DNA of 64,000 nucleotides from Carposina sasakii (taxonomy: Eukaryota > Arthropoda > Insecta > Lepidoptera > Carposinidae). The notes below the pieces were generated by a model, which was not told the DNA's origin, made no database searches, and was given only the letters and a program-made list of their open reading frames with translations. Each line of letters opens with the position of its first letter. Positions within the stretch are counted from its first letter, which is position 1. Location of the stretch: positions 14,024,120-14,088,119 of the forward strand of contig CP053149.1 in NCBI GenBank assembly GCA_014607495.2, in the 5' to 3' direction. A program made the position numbers and the translations under genes. This document shows, one piece after another, positions 48,534-61,047 of this stretch.

Positions 48534-50925
48534 TGAATATTGGTGGAGATGAATAAATTTATCATACTTAGCTGATTAATATTTAAATTCATTTAAATAC
48601 TAAATATGTATCATGATTAGTACACAACTGTATATTCCTACGAATGAGGTTAACCTAACCTAAGAAAATATTCACAAAATTAGTTTTCTCACAAACTTAG
48701 TTAAACAAAATGAAATATTGAAGTAGTGAAAGTCTCAAATATTTTTCAAGTACAGTGTGAGACCACCTTAAGATTAGGGCGTCTGCACGCGAACGAGATG
48801 CTTATTAATCCCGAATGCACTTTATATTGTTAATTGATATAATATATCTCTGTATGGTATGGGAGAAGTGTTAATTAAGCTATATAAAATGCTAATAGTG
48901 GCCTAGACTCGTTTTTTTTTTAACAAATTGAAGATGGCAGATAGGGGCGCGCGGGCGCTTGTCTTTTTGTATTACTACTAATAAAAAGAGTATTATCTGT
49001 TAGTCTATTTAATTTTTAGTTTCTAGTACTTAGATATATAGGTAAAAACATAACTGTGGCCGTGAGGCGAAAAATTATTATTATTTTAAACGTTTGTACC
49101 TAATATGTACAAAATAATATTTTATGATAATAAAGTAACTGGTTCTTTGTTAAGTACTTATTGTCGATAAAATGAATAGACAAAAAGAAGCACATAAAGT
49201 CACTTTTCATCGCAAAGAAATGCATTTTCCTGAAAGTTTGGTAATTGCTTCCTATTAGGTACCTTATGTTCTAAACATGTCTAAAATGTGTTGAAAGAAC
49301 TCAAGAAGCATAGGACGATGCTAGTCCATACATTATACTAGTATACTTGTCTATGAATAACTGCATGAATGAAATTAACGTTTTTATTGTATATCTCCAA
49401 TAAATGTTGAATTCTAACCGTTCCTTCATATATCCAGAATCCAGTCACGTAGGTACTTTTTCCCAGCACATTTTCTAACTAGTAAAGATTACACTTTACA
49501 CGGTTTTCAACATCATATTTAAAAGGTGGCTCGCAAAAACCCGATAAGTCCACCACAAGCTGGTTGATTGACAATCGGACTTTAGTATCACAGTCCTTAG
49601 TACGGACCTGTCAATCCTTACCAACGCTTGTCACCTTTAAAAACAAACGCTACGCGATGTAGCGTGTGGTACAGGCGATGTGCTGACAGCGGGATTTAAA
49701 ATGATGTTTGTCAATGCCTTATTATGGCGTATACAAAATTATTTGATGGAAATGTGATAAAATGGAAAAGGTACATATTGATTTTCATTATTTCATTGCG
49801 TAATTATTATTAATAAGAATTGTGAATATTTTTCTTGCTTCAATAACCACAAGCAATAGGGCAAAGAAACATTATATGTACGTACGTACGTACATCCACA
49901 AATAATTAATTTTGTCATTTATATAGTTACCATTTATTGATCAATCTGGATTTAGAAAAAAATATTAACTACCTATATAAAGCATTTTTGAAGAAGAATA
50001 GAAGCCCGTCTTCTTTTGCTTATACCACACACCAACTGTAAGGACTCTACGGGGAGCCGGCAAGAAATGTGTCGAAACACGGTCGAGACGTGTTAAATAA
50101 TACATTAACGTTGTAATACATAATTTAAGAGATGGCTACAACATGGATTTTGTATACACCCTGTAATGATGTGGCAAAATATGCATTTTACATCGCGTAA
50201 TGACGCTGGAACGTATTTAAATAGGATAATGGATTGCTGATACTTCCTTATTTGTTAAAAATTACCTTAATCTTTCGTGTTTATCCGAGCTTGCCTAGAA
50301 TATATCAACTGCATTGTCTTCCGTAGGTACTACCTTAAATAAGTGACATATCGAAAAAGTCGACAAAAAAACTCAATGAAAGGCAGTTTGGCAATTAACG
50401 TTTTACTATACTTTTAGCTGTAGGCTCTAGCCTAGGACTTCCTTCATGGTCTCGCAGGTCTGGCTAGGTCATTTTGGTAATATAATTTGGATGATTATAA
50501 AATTATATGTGCAAAAACTGAAAACCAATTAAAACCAGCCCGTGTGGTTTGTCTACGAGAGTATTTTTAATAGGTATCTTTCATGGAGTATAAAATATTT
50601 GATACATACATAATAAGCGAATACAATATTTAACTTATGAATAATAACTTATAATTGAAATGCAAATTAAAGTAATATTGACACTCATTCTTTTATGAAG
50701 CCTAGCAAATGCTATCTATTTCAAAAAACATAGAATAACTTGCAATATGTGTGGTCGAACACTAACTATTACGTAATCCGTTTTGGGAAAACATCCTATT
50801 ATAGAGTATTTATAATATGTTAAAATCTATTATTATTACTATACAGTAAACATGCACACACGTACCCCAAGTCACGCCACATGGCTACTGCCATAGGGGC
50901 TTTTTGGCCATTTCTTTGATTTCAG
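48534..50925. other. AT-rich spacer, nothing recognised
   Basis: Contains a short ACGTACGTACGTACGT run near 49879-49893 and otherwise unannotated AT-rich DNA. Confidence 0.5.
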
Positions 50926-51086
50926 GATTTCGGGCAAGGCAAATTTTTGGGATTTCGGGTGATTCTTCGACTATGTTGTCAATACGAGAGACGCTGCTGC
51001 CCACCTCTCGAAAACCATCGCCTCTTACGATACCCACGGGCAGACAAGAGTGGGGTTATACTACGCTGCCTGCACATTTTTATTAA
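50926..51086 (+). other. Exon-like segment (candidate)
   Basis: Follows an acceptor-like ttctttgatttcag. The frame reads FRARQIFGISGDSSTMLSIR, then LLPTSRKPSPLTIPTGRQEW, ending at TAA. Composition is less AT-rich than its surroundings. I recognise no domain and no partner exon, so coding status is uncertain. Confidence 0.2.
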
Positions 51087-52294
51087 ACCACTGAACATAT
51101 TACTTACATCCTAGACACCGCATGAGGTCACTCCATTGATACTCAAACAATATAGATCAGAACTCTTTGGCCCCGTTCCCAAAAGCTCTGATTATTTAAT
51201 TAAGTCAGTTCGGATGAGGGGCGTGGAGAATCAGGAATGACGCCCGACCGCTCGTATAGTATTAATAACTTTAATCTCTATATTCCGAGTTATTTCTTTA
51301 CTCGAGCATGGACTTCGGTGTTAGACAAATATTTAGGAATAGTATCACTACTAAAGGTAGAAGGTTGTACACTGACCATTACGCAATAATATTATCATAT
51401 TGATTACACCATTATAAAATTGAAAAAATTTGATAAATGTCTTAAAAACGACTGAATGTTTAGACTTGCTTTTCGCTTTTGCCTTAGTATTTGTATGCAA
51501 CATACAGTTTAGATTTCGTTGAAGATTTCAGCTATGTGGCTTCTCGTTTTCAAAATAAAAACATTGGGTAACTTCTGAATTTCAAAATGTACTGTACCTC
51601 CATGTTATGGATAAAAAAACATCAAGCTATGCTTCTAGTATAAATATTTTAAAAGTAGACTTTAACAGGCCGAGAAACTTACCTATAATAAACACATAGT
51701 AAAATACTTAATCTTACTCAGAAAAGCGGTCCAAAGTCCATGCTCGTGTATTTCTGACCAAACATTTTCTATTACCTTGTTCCAACTGGTTTACTAGCTT
51801 GAGTAGGTAACAATGTTTTAAATTACTATATCTAAGTGCTTACTTAGTAGAGCTAAAGGAGATTCTTAGTATTAAAAATAATTATTTTAAATAAAGAGTA
51901 CAAAACAATACATATCTATTTTTATTGTTACAAAAATATCTAATTTTCGTACTTTTTCCTTGCCCAAATTATATAGGTATTTAGTATGTAGTATACTTAC
52001 GTAGTACTACCACAATGACGTACAAAATACAAATAAATTATAGGAACGGGAAAATCGGAAACTTTAACTAAAGCTTTCATTATATATTTTATTTTTTTAT
52101 TTATTTAGAATAATAATTTCACAGCTTGCCTTTTGCATACAATTATATGTATTTTACTTCGCTGTCTCTCGTAAAATTGTTACATTGTTTAATGCTTCTG
52201 GTGTATCTCTTTACTTTTTTCTCTTTTTTTTCTTGCATTTTCTCTCTTACATTTTCAATTGAATCCATTACCTATTTCAACTATTTACCTAAAG

Positions 52295-52482
52295 GAAATA
52301 GAAGCGCCATCATCACCAACACCGGACAATGATATAAAATACGTTTTAACTCAAAGGAATTCTTTACAAATACCCGATTTAACGCAAACCGACATTATGT
52401 CTGCCATATCACTCGCACCACGGGCTACAAATAGTCGATTATATTTTGCCTCAAGTCTTGTCGTATTGGCGCTAGTGTCAAT
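52295..52482 (+). other. Exon-like segment (candidate)
   Basis: Bounded by a pyrimidine-rich tract with acceptor (tttacctaaag) and an excellent donor (gtcaat|gtaagt). Frame open for 62 codons: EIEAPSSPTPDNDIKYVLTQ, then QIPDLTQTDIMSAISLAPRA, and a hydrophobic LYFASSLVVLALVS that could be a membrane segment. A possible acceptor 35 bp downstream is too close to be used. No family recognised. Confidence 0.3.
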
Positions 52483-52495
52483 GTAAGTCTTACAG

Positions 52496-54254
52496 TTTTT
52501 CATTTATTGTTATTTAGTTGTATGAAATTCCGTGCTACTTTGTTGTTGGAACAGACTTTAACTGTACTTTCTAACACAAGCGCATTGGCAAAAGCTTTTG
52601 TAGTGCAGATTAGGGGATGTAGTTTAGGAAACGGCTACATTTTAAATATTTCCAAATGCTGTGATAGGTACTTATTTGATAATTTTGAATTGTAAGTGAT
52701 TTTCCTTATTATAGGTCATCAATCAATTTAACGGTTCACATTATCTATAGGTAACTAGTTATGAGTAAAGTGAAAATAGTACGTTCTGGTACAAAGTAAC
52801 GTGTTGAATAGTTTAGTTCAAACTTACTTACATAGACTATGTTTCAAACTTTATTCATATACCTTTAATTTTTAAATAATAAATAAATAAATATTCACAC
52901 AATTCACAACACATTAACTTAGTCCCGCATTCAAGATCCATTAAGGTCTTGTGTCGTGGGTACTAAGCAATAATTATAATTCAAAATAATGTATAGATTT
53001 CATGCAGTATCTAACATTTAGGCTACACCGTCACCGGCGCTCTCTGTCTATAATCCCCCATTCAACAGGCAGGTAAGTGGTCAAGCGCAGAATTACCTGT
53101 AATCTCTGATACAAGTAACTGATAGCTTTTATTTGAAGTATTTTAATCTCTATTGTCATATGTTTGTCCTTAAATAGTAATAACGTATTCAGTTAAAACT
53201 GTAACGGGGCATTGTATAGGTAGGTATGTAGATGCAAGTTTTCATTAAAATGTGATAAAGTGTCATTGATTACATTTTATAATGTAGGTAGGTAATAAAG
53301 TAATATAAACATTAAGTAATAAAAAGCCCGACTGCGTATAAATTTTGACCCAGTCAGTGTCCCTCACAAATCTATCTAACAAGCTTAAATGCAACAAGAC
53401 GTTTAGGCTCTAGTTAGAGCGAGCCATAGAAACATAAATATACATTATACATACCCTCAAAAAACATAACCCTCCTTCTGGCGCAGTCGAGTAAAATTAA
53501 ATAAGTACTTAATTGGGTTTTATCTAAATATACTTTAAATTTTAACCCTAACTATGTTGCGGTTCTCTTAAGGGTTAAAATGCGCTTCAATATATTTTAG
53601 CCATTTGTCATTGTATCTGTGTTCTCTAAATAGTCTAGTCCTCAGCTTAGCTTGGTATTATAACAAGTATAAGGTGACAATGTTGGAGCCATCATTCTAT
53701 ACCTAGTAATCGTATATTGAAACCTCTAAGAGTCTTAACAAGGATAGATACTTCCAAGAAAATATTCTCAACCCCTTCCCAATACAAACACTGATTATTA
53801 ACTGCCATTTACCGCTCGACTAACTTCAACTTAAAATACAATAAAGTAAGTAGCCGTTTGGACAAATGAGCACAAAATCTATGTGTGATGCTATCTCCGC
53901 TTACCCCTAATTATTCATTGAAACCCGTCCATCTGTTAAACTATTGTAAAAGATACTTAATTTGCTTCTAATCCCTGGAGGCTGTATTCAAGTGACACTT
54001 TGTACGCTGTAAAAGGAGTTGCGCGTTTGAAATGAGATGAGTTTGGTTGGACTGATGTTTGCTTATGGGTGGCAGGTTGGTCAATAATTTCTTTTTACAG
54101 AGACCTCAGCTTTGTTAATCTTTGCGTGGATTTTTCAAAGAAGTTGCTTTATTATGTTAACTGTTTCATGGTAATCATCTTAGTCACCTTCAATATTGAA
54201 TACAGCGTGTTAAACACTGCATTTTTATAGATGGTTATTTCTATTTTTGTCCTG
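52496..54254. other. AT-rich spacer, nothing recognised
   Basis: The short ORF at 52507-52695 is unsupported. No repeat family seen elsewhere in the window was found. Confidence 0.45.
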
Positions 54255-54440
54255 CCCCCTAATTACCTAATTTGCAATAGCAAAGCCGAAGCAAAACGAT
54301 AGCGAAAATTGTACAATATTCGCCTTGAACTCCCAAGTTCCTTTGAAATTAATTTTACGTAATACGAATTGACAAGCAATCAGCAATTTTCGTACAATTT
54401 TCGCTATCACTTTGCTTTTGCTAGTTAGGTAATAAGGGGG
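54255..54440. mobile_element. MITE family E, copy 3
   Basis: Ends CCCCCTAATTACCTAA and TTAGGTAATAAGGGGG. Arms carry GCAATAGCAAAGCCGAAGCA-like sequence and an AGCGAAAATTGTACAA block pairing with TTGTACAATTTTCGCTAT-type sequence. The loop differs completely from copy 1. Confidence 0.75.
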
Positions 54441-56204
54441 CTGTTCCCAATTCCTTTAGATAATTGGAACTGTTCTTTTCTTCCCCAGTCTTAAAACCAG
54501 CAAGCGCATACCTATAACCTTTCATGCCGTCCATCTGACACTTCTTAAGTGTTTCATTTTCTCTACAATAAAGTTCTGAAAATTATGAATTACGTCGAAA
54601 TACAACAAGTATGACCGAATCTGCCAACCCGTTATCCAAAATATATAATGGTATACCTACTTACTAGACGCATACAATCAACCAAGCATTGAGCAACCAG
54701 AACTTGTGTGAAGCGATCCGTGTGATGAGATATGCATAATATCATGATAATATCACATTATTTAACATAATTAATTATAAAACCAACATATTAAACACAC
54801 CACAACTTTTTCCAGAACCCACTAATTTTGGTGTAAAAACATCGAATCGCCATACAAACTAGAGACACTATGATTTTAGGTGGACAACTTTGTGAGGCTT
54901 GAACAGAGGTCCAGAACAGACAGATTGACAAAACAAGAAGTAAAATATTATACGTCTCCATTCATATCGACAGCATCATCGGTGTAAGCAAACATTAATA
55001 ATCGATTCCGACGTTTGATTTCCGCTCGATATTAAAATCGAATGGTTTTATCGAATGCTTTTTACTTACCCAGTAGATGCTCGCTGCTGCGATAATACCT
55101 ATAGATTAAGGAGTGTGTTATTTTTAATTTAATAGGTATATTAATACATTATTATTGTGTGTTAATGCTTTGGCTATTTAAGAAGTTTCATCATTTGCCA
55201 CTTACAAATGCGTTAATTTAAATTTAAACTGACAAATATATATTTTTTTCTTTCTTTCTAAAGTATTTATTTTTTAAATACGTCATTAACCACTGAGCTC
55301 AATCTTCTAATATTCAATTCAGAACAATGTGAATAGGGACATTTTAGCGCCTGCTAAAATATTGATAGAGTCCTTTTCATGGAGAGACACCTAATTATTA
55401 GATAATTAGGTAAGTACTTATTTGATAAAAACTAAGAACTTTTTGTTTCACTATCCCATCTGGCTCCTTCATCGGAGTATTGTTATCATTAAATTATACA
55501 AATGCTAATGTACAAAATTTAAGGTTAAACCAATATACCTAAATGAGCCCTAACTCCAAGGGTTCACTCTTCGTTTCTCGGCGGCTCCATCATCAGATTT
55601 TTAAGCTAGGAACAACACTAGTGAACCTATAAATAAATAAATATTAATCGCTATTCCTTTTTTGTTATAATATGGAGGTAATTACCTGCGTTGGCGTCTA
55701 AACCAACCGCAATTTTGTGGTCACCCTAATGGTTTACGGGTCAATTATAGGCGTGATAATAATAATGTAGACCTGCCTTTAGCTTGAATGAATTAGTCAT
55801 TAATTTTATTGAGGGTCAAATCTCGAGACGGGTGAACTTTATGGTGGTCTTTTTTGGAGTTTAGTGTTCGGATGTCTATATTTAGGGATATAATTTAGAC
55901 CGTCTAATCTTAAGGTACCTTGGTTTTTAGCCTAAATTAATAACACTTATTGACTATTTGTTTAAATTATTATTTATGATAATGATCACGCACTTCATTA
56001 TAAAAAACCATGCATTCATCCAAAAATCATAAAGATTCAAGAGCGAAAAAGTTGGTCCGTTTCATAGAATAATAGCCTAATGAAGAATATTAACTAATTT
56101 TGAATTTTAGCTTAACATATTCTCTGTCAAAAATAAAAAACAACATGTGAAAGAATTATTTTGATATGTCAATTAATTCCAAAGTTATAGAATTTAAAAT
56201 GAGC

Positions 56205-56325
56205 TCGCGACCGTAGACCCGCGGTCGGGCCGCGTGACGTCATTTCTCAACAGTCGCTCAGTTCGTCCGCACTCTTCCGTACCGTTGCCGTACGTTTCCC
56301 TGAAAATGATTGAATATGTCGAATC
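56205..56325 (+). promoter_or_regulatory. Candidate promoter (CRE plus TCAGT initiator)
   Basis: A GC-rich patch in AT-rich DNA with TGACGTCA (56235-56242) and an arthropod-type initiator TCAGT (56258-56262) 16 bp downstream. A short frame starting at 56316 reads MSNPRSRKSCVVCTKTLF, with a CxxC pair; it could be a first exon of a zinc-finger protein, but no donor is clear. Inference from motifs only. Confidence 0.3.
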
Positions 56326-56756
56326 CTCGTTCTCGAAAATCCTGTGTTGTGTGTACAAAAACTTTATTTCGCTATGTTTACTTACTTACATATCTTAGTT
56401 TGACTGAAATTTCGACAGGACATTATTTTTAATATGATTATAATATCTTGGGATCAATCGAGCTTTATATTTATAATACTTAAAATATTAATAAACAAAT
56501 GGAAAAAGTACTTAGGTACACTCGTAAATGTCAAGGTCAAAAGTTCAATTCAAAAATAATTTTCGACGGTTTCTTAATTTCTAAAATCTCAACCTATTGT
56601 TTATGACGCAAGAATCATTTTCTTATGGTTCTTTAATCTAAGTTTCTTGTTTATTACATTGTCCACTCGGTGCTGAGCCAAACTTTTCGGACTTTTCTAC
56701 ATAGGATAAAAAAGGTTTAGTACATCTGTTCCGGATTTATAATGTAAATAGATGTA

Positions 56757-56955
56757 TACTAGTGGACGCCTGTGACTCCATCGGCGTGGACTGCAGAAAA
56801 AACAAAATGTCGAAATTATCCGGGACAAAATATTTTTCCGGGATAGTAAATTTGTTAGCTATATTATTGTGAAGTTTCATCAAATTCCAGTCAGTAGTTT
56901 TTGCCTAAGAGCAACAAACATCCTCACAAACTTTCGCGTTTATAATATTAATAGG
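56757..56955. repeat. Repeat family A, copy
   Basis: Begins ACTAGTGGACGCCTGTGACT and continues through the ACAAAATGTCGAAATTATCC block, a TTTGCCTAAGAGCAACAAAC stretch and CCTCACAAACTTTCGCGTTT. It ends in TATAATATTAATAGGAT, typical of the family's other end. Confidence 0.75.
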
Positions 56956-57591
56956 ATCTCTAGATACGTGTTTAACCTTAGCCTCCTATATCCTAGTCCT
57001 CTTAGTTTATCTAGTTTTTAGAGTTTTAGGTTAGAACACCCTAAAAACTAAAACTTAAAAGATTTGATACCTGGCTAGAGTGCCTTTCACCACATAGTTA
57101 TACCATATACTACCTATATACTCCATACACCATATATGTACTATGTGTATGACCACATTTTCTGTTACACTGCATACAAAAAAATATTAGTTCCGAAATC
57201 AGGCATAGGATCTATTCTATAAAATTGACAATAGTATTACAATAAAAATAAATTAGGTCGAGTTTGAGTATGTACCTACCTATTTTAGATAAATAAAACA
57301 ATACAGAACAGATATTGACAATTTTGACAATTTTTGTAAGAGTTATATTATAATGAAAGAAGTTTAATTACCTTTGCATTTTTACGCCTCGCCTTTGTAA
57401 AATCAAAACTACTAGGTATTTTTAAATAAGACATAATCTAGTGTATTTATATGTTTAAAAGCTTTACTGTAACTAAGTTTCAAGTCATTTTATATACTTA
57501 TGAACATACCTCTTTTCGGAATAAATTTTTTTTGTAGCATTTTAAGCAGAAAATGTGGTTCTTGTCGTTTTGCGGTGTGTTACACCGCCAT

Positions 57592-57981
57592 CTACTCTTG
57601 TAAACTTGTACCATAATGAACAATAAACCATAACCATAATACCACTCGCATGGTTTTGACATTCTTTGTAGGTTCACCCTTTGAAATTAATATTGTTGTG
57701 CCATTTCTATTTAGTACTGCTATTCGATACAAGATGGCATCACAATACATTTTCTTACATAAACCCATCATAAACCGAAGGTTTATTTTAACTTCACCTG
57801 TCGCATTGTCTGTAACCAAATCTTGCAAGTTAATTTGATCCACTTCCCGGTATCCGATTAGGCCGTAATTTTGCAGGCATGTATAAATCGGATGACAATA
57901 TGACAATGCAATATTATTATGAGCTGATCTGATGATGGAGCTGGAAGGTGGCCATGGGAACTCCGTAGTTAAACGACGCAA
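57592..57981 (-). CDS. Unrecognised ORF of about 130 codons (partial or relic)
   Basis: Open for about 129 codons, starting only at a TTG, so there is no convincing ATG and the 5' part is missing. The central part, including YTCLQNYGLIGYREVDQINL and DLVTDNATGEVKINLRFMMG, then MYCDAILYRIAVLNRNGTTI, looks like real protein with balanced composition. The C-terminal MRVVLWLWFIVHY may be read-through into non-coding DNA. I do not recognise the family. It may be one exon of a host gene or a fragment of a mobile element or integrated sequence. Confidence 0.4.
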   Translation of the reverse strand: MRRLTTEFPWPPSSSIIRSAHNNIALSYCHPIYTCLQNYGLIGYREVDQINLQDLVTDNATGEVKINLRFMMGLCKKMYCDAILYRIAVLNRNGTTILISKGEPTKNVKTMRVVLWLWFIVHYGTSLQE

Positions 57982-58107
57982 CCCTATCGAGTTTGGGCTC
58001 GTTTGTTTGATCAGTAGTTGATCAGTTCATTTTATTAACAAATATGTAATAAAAGCTTAAAAAAAGGTTTTTTAAACTGAACCTTTATATTATTGTGAGT
58101 TAGTTTT

Positions 58108-58330
58108 TAACCCCCGACGCAAAAACGACGGGGTGTTATAAGTTTGACGTGTCTGTGTGTGTAAATGTGTATGTGTCTGTCTGTGGCTCCCAAACGGATG
58201 ATACCTACACTACTAAAATCAGGGAGCTTCCCTGGCCTGATTCACAATTTTCCATTCTTTTTTGTTTTAGAAGAATTACAATTAGGTTCAGGGTGCCATT
58301 AAACCGGAGGGGTTTCACTTGGCGCCCTTT
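58108..58330. repeat. Lepidoptera-type dispersed repeat (GACGCAAAAACGACGGGG)
   Basis: Starts TTTTAACCCCCGACGCAAAA with a small hairpin (CCCCCGACGC...GACGGGG), followed by a GTGTCTGTGTGTG-rich tract and CTCCCAAACGGATGATACCT. I know this pattern as very common in moth and butterfly genomes. Coding potential is spurious. Confidence 0.65.
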
Positions 58331-58473
58331 ATGTAACTATTAGTTATAAATTACTTACTACATTTATCCAGTACCTACACTCAGCCTGGGACACAATTAT
58401 ACGTTTCACCGAACAGCTCCTATAAACACTTATCTTTTCACAAGCGTCACTTTTATTAGACACAGATACAACA

Positions 58474-58862
58474 ATACAGGATGATTTTTGGTCGTCAACG
58501 TTTCCGAAAACTACGGAATCTCCCCATCATTACGATCATTTTTCTCCATGGAAGCATACCTGGGAAGTGTCTGGTTTCCAAAATATTAGGGTACAAAGTT
58601 GAGTAAATAGACTGCGTTTTTCTGCATAAATGCACATTGACGCGTGTAGCAAGATTTTTTCACGAGAAATTATTAATATCCGTCTATGAAAAAACTAGCA
58701 TAAACACTGGACACTATAAATTTCGCCAGATCAAGTAATTAAAAAAAAAAATTCAATTTTTTTTTTTTTTTCCCAGCATTTTTTTTGGCACAATTTACTT
58801 TATTTTATGTATAGAGTACGCACCCTTCGTTAAAGGTGGCCACAAAAAAACATCCTGTATAT
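58474..58862 (+). mobile_element. MITE family C, copy 5
   Basis: Ends ATACAGGATGATTTTTGGTC and GGCCACAAAAAAACATCCTG. Near full length and the most similar to copy 1. Confidence 0.82.
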
Positions 58863-59400
58863 ACACTACACTGCATAGATAGTACCTATGGGCGTGCACG
58901 GCTCAGTAGCTAGCGCCATCATTCACAGGAGCCATTCGGCGAAACGCAGGTAGCTTAGAGCAACGCGGGCTGTAGGTAGGACCTACTGTGGGTACAGGCA
59001 TTTTGACAGGATTATGGTTATTCTAATAATAGGAGCCACCGCGAGTGAATTCGCCGCCAGGGGGCGCTGGTGTCGTGAGAGCTTTTTTGTTTAATAGATC
59101 CCGAAGGAACGGCAAGGAAAATTCGGTGATGATTGAATGAGTGAATTCTGAATTTATGATGGATGAGAAAACCAACACTGCGACATGCTTGTTATTATTT
59201 GATCAGTATCTACGGCTATAATTTATGTCTTTTATGGTTGGTATTAAACACGTAGGTGTGTGTGCGCCTTAATGACTTTGACAGCTAGGTAAAAAGTGTT
59301 AAAAAAGTGTTATGTGAATTAGGTATGAGAGGAAGAGAAAAATACAATACTTTGAAAGAGTAATTTTATTATAAAATTATAAAGAAATGGAAATTCTTCA

Positions 59401-59470
59401 CTCGAGTGTGAATCGAACCCACGACCACTGCAAACCGTGCCAGCCGCTCTAACCACTGAACTACCGGGTC
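59401..59470 (-). repeat. tRNA-derived SINE head or tRNA relic
   Basis: On the minus strand it reads GACCCGGTAGTTCAGTGGTT and GTGGGTTCGATTCACACTCG, good A- and B-box matches. The acceptor stem does not pair and the anticodon stem is poor. It is therefore a SINE head or dead tRNA, not a functional tRNA gene. Confidence 0.55.
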
Positions 59471-59749
59471 AATTACTCGGATGACGAATTTTACCATCTC
59501 TTTTCTAAATTACATATTGGCAACGTTATTTTTCATCAAGTCATTTTATCGTAATTTGCAAACCTTCTTCAAAACTCTATCTATCTAACCTTAAGCTTTA
59601 GAAGCTTATATCACAGCTATGTTTCAATCAAATTATTTGTAGGTATTTATCTCTATCTCTGTCGACATGAAATAATAAAATATGACGAATTTCGTTCTTA
59701 TAAATAAAATTCTGGCAAATAGCGAACTTACCAAAACGTACCATACCAA

Positions 59750-59936
59750 TATACAGGATGTAACAAGAATATAGCCCACAAGAATACCTACACACAAAAC
59801 TAAGTTGTTACCTATCTATAAAAATAAACATGTAATTTCGGGTCTAAAATTTTGTGGATAGATTCTCTATATTGGACTAATTAATAAGCATACTAAATAA
59901 GCATTTCGCTTAACCCTTTTTGTTGCACAAGGTATA
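59750..59936. mobile_element. MITE family B, copy 4 (degraded)
   Basis: Starts TATACAGGATGTAACAAGAA and ends TTTTTGTTGCACAAGGTATA. The internal AACATGTAATTTCGGGTCTA block matches the family; the left arm is partly deleted. Just 3' of Wnt9. Confidence 0.7.
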
Positions 59937-60107
59937 AAAATTGATATACAATATCTATAACCTTCAACTTGTAAACTGTTTTGATGAGCATGATCTGATG
60001 GAATATCTGATCTAATAGGAGTAAAATTACAATTACATACATCTGTGATTGATTAGGTATACATAGGCTCCTTCCTACACCATATTGTACAGATCTATTT
60101 CAAGTCA

Positions 60108-61047
60108 TCATTTACACGTGTAGAAATTAACCTCTTCAACACAAGTATCACATTCAACGAAGCAGCAGTTCGCCATCTTACACCTGCACCTTGACTTTAC
60201 AGGCTTTTTGGAAGTCACGAACCCTCTTCCACAGCACAAGGTTGCACAGTTGTCCCTATCCCTACAAGCCCTGCCCTTTGTACCCGCGCAAAGGTTGGGT
60301 GTTTTAGCTAAATACACCAGCTTCCCTTCGTTCTTCTTTTTCTTAATCTTTGGTGTTATCGATCTTTTTACCACGCCAGCCCCTTGGATTTTCTTCTTCA
60401 CAGCATGATGATATTGCTTCTTTAATGATCCCATCACTGAGCTGAATGGACTAAGCCTTTTCCAGCAAGTCTTGGTGGTGCACGACCCGGAGAATCCATG
60501 GCATTTGCAGACTTCCTTCAACTGCTCACCTATTGCGTTCACTCCGATTAGGACGTCCCTTTTCAAGATATTACCAATCCCTGGACCCGCGTTTTTGAAG
60601 TCTAAAATGAGTCGCGTAATTCTCTTACCATGCTTGAATTCGTCTCCGCATCCGCTTCCTTTCCACGTGATCTTTTTGACGCCGCTGCCGCAAGGACATC
60701 TGGATAGGGTCCCTGAAGCACATCCTTTCGCCACCGCATGAGTTATTGAAGCTCCCATCAATGCATGAACTAGCGCCGTTTCGCGATAGATTTTGCTGAA
60801 GACTTTTCTGTTTGGCTTCATGTTATAGACTAATGAGCAGTTCCATCGGTCGTATTGGAAGTTTTCTATGCAGGCGGATATGGCTTGCTCCTTAGCGATC
60901 GAGAGGATCTCTGATAAACCGGTCCGTTGTTTGCATATGTTGTCTTGTCTAGGTGATGACTCAATGACTTTACATGCCCCTTTATGTAGTTCCGGTGATC
61001 GCTCAGTGAACAGTGATTCTATTGTTTTTAACAAAATCGGTTGAGAT
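60108..61047 (-). CDS. Wnt9: Wnt9 exon 2 (almost the whole protein)
   Basis: Acceptor ctttccattacag|atctc; stop at 60108. A single 940-bp exon holds residues 25-336, without the internal introns seen in Wnt1 here. The open frame continues upstream of the acceptor to an ATG at 61082, but that would remove the signal peptide, so the spliced form is preferred. Confidence 0.94.

Noticed and set aside
59401..59470. Functional tRNA gene
   Set aside because: A and B boxes are good but the acceptor stem does not pair and the anticodon stem is poor.
60208..60741. Plus-strand ORFs opposite Wnt9
   Set aside because: Antisense shadows of the Wnt9 coding exon.
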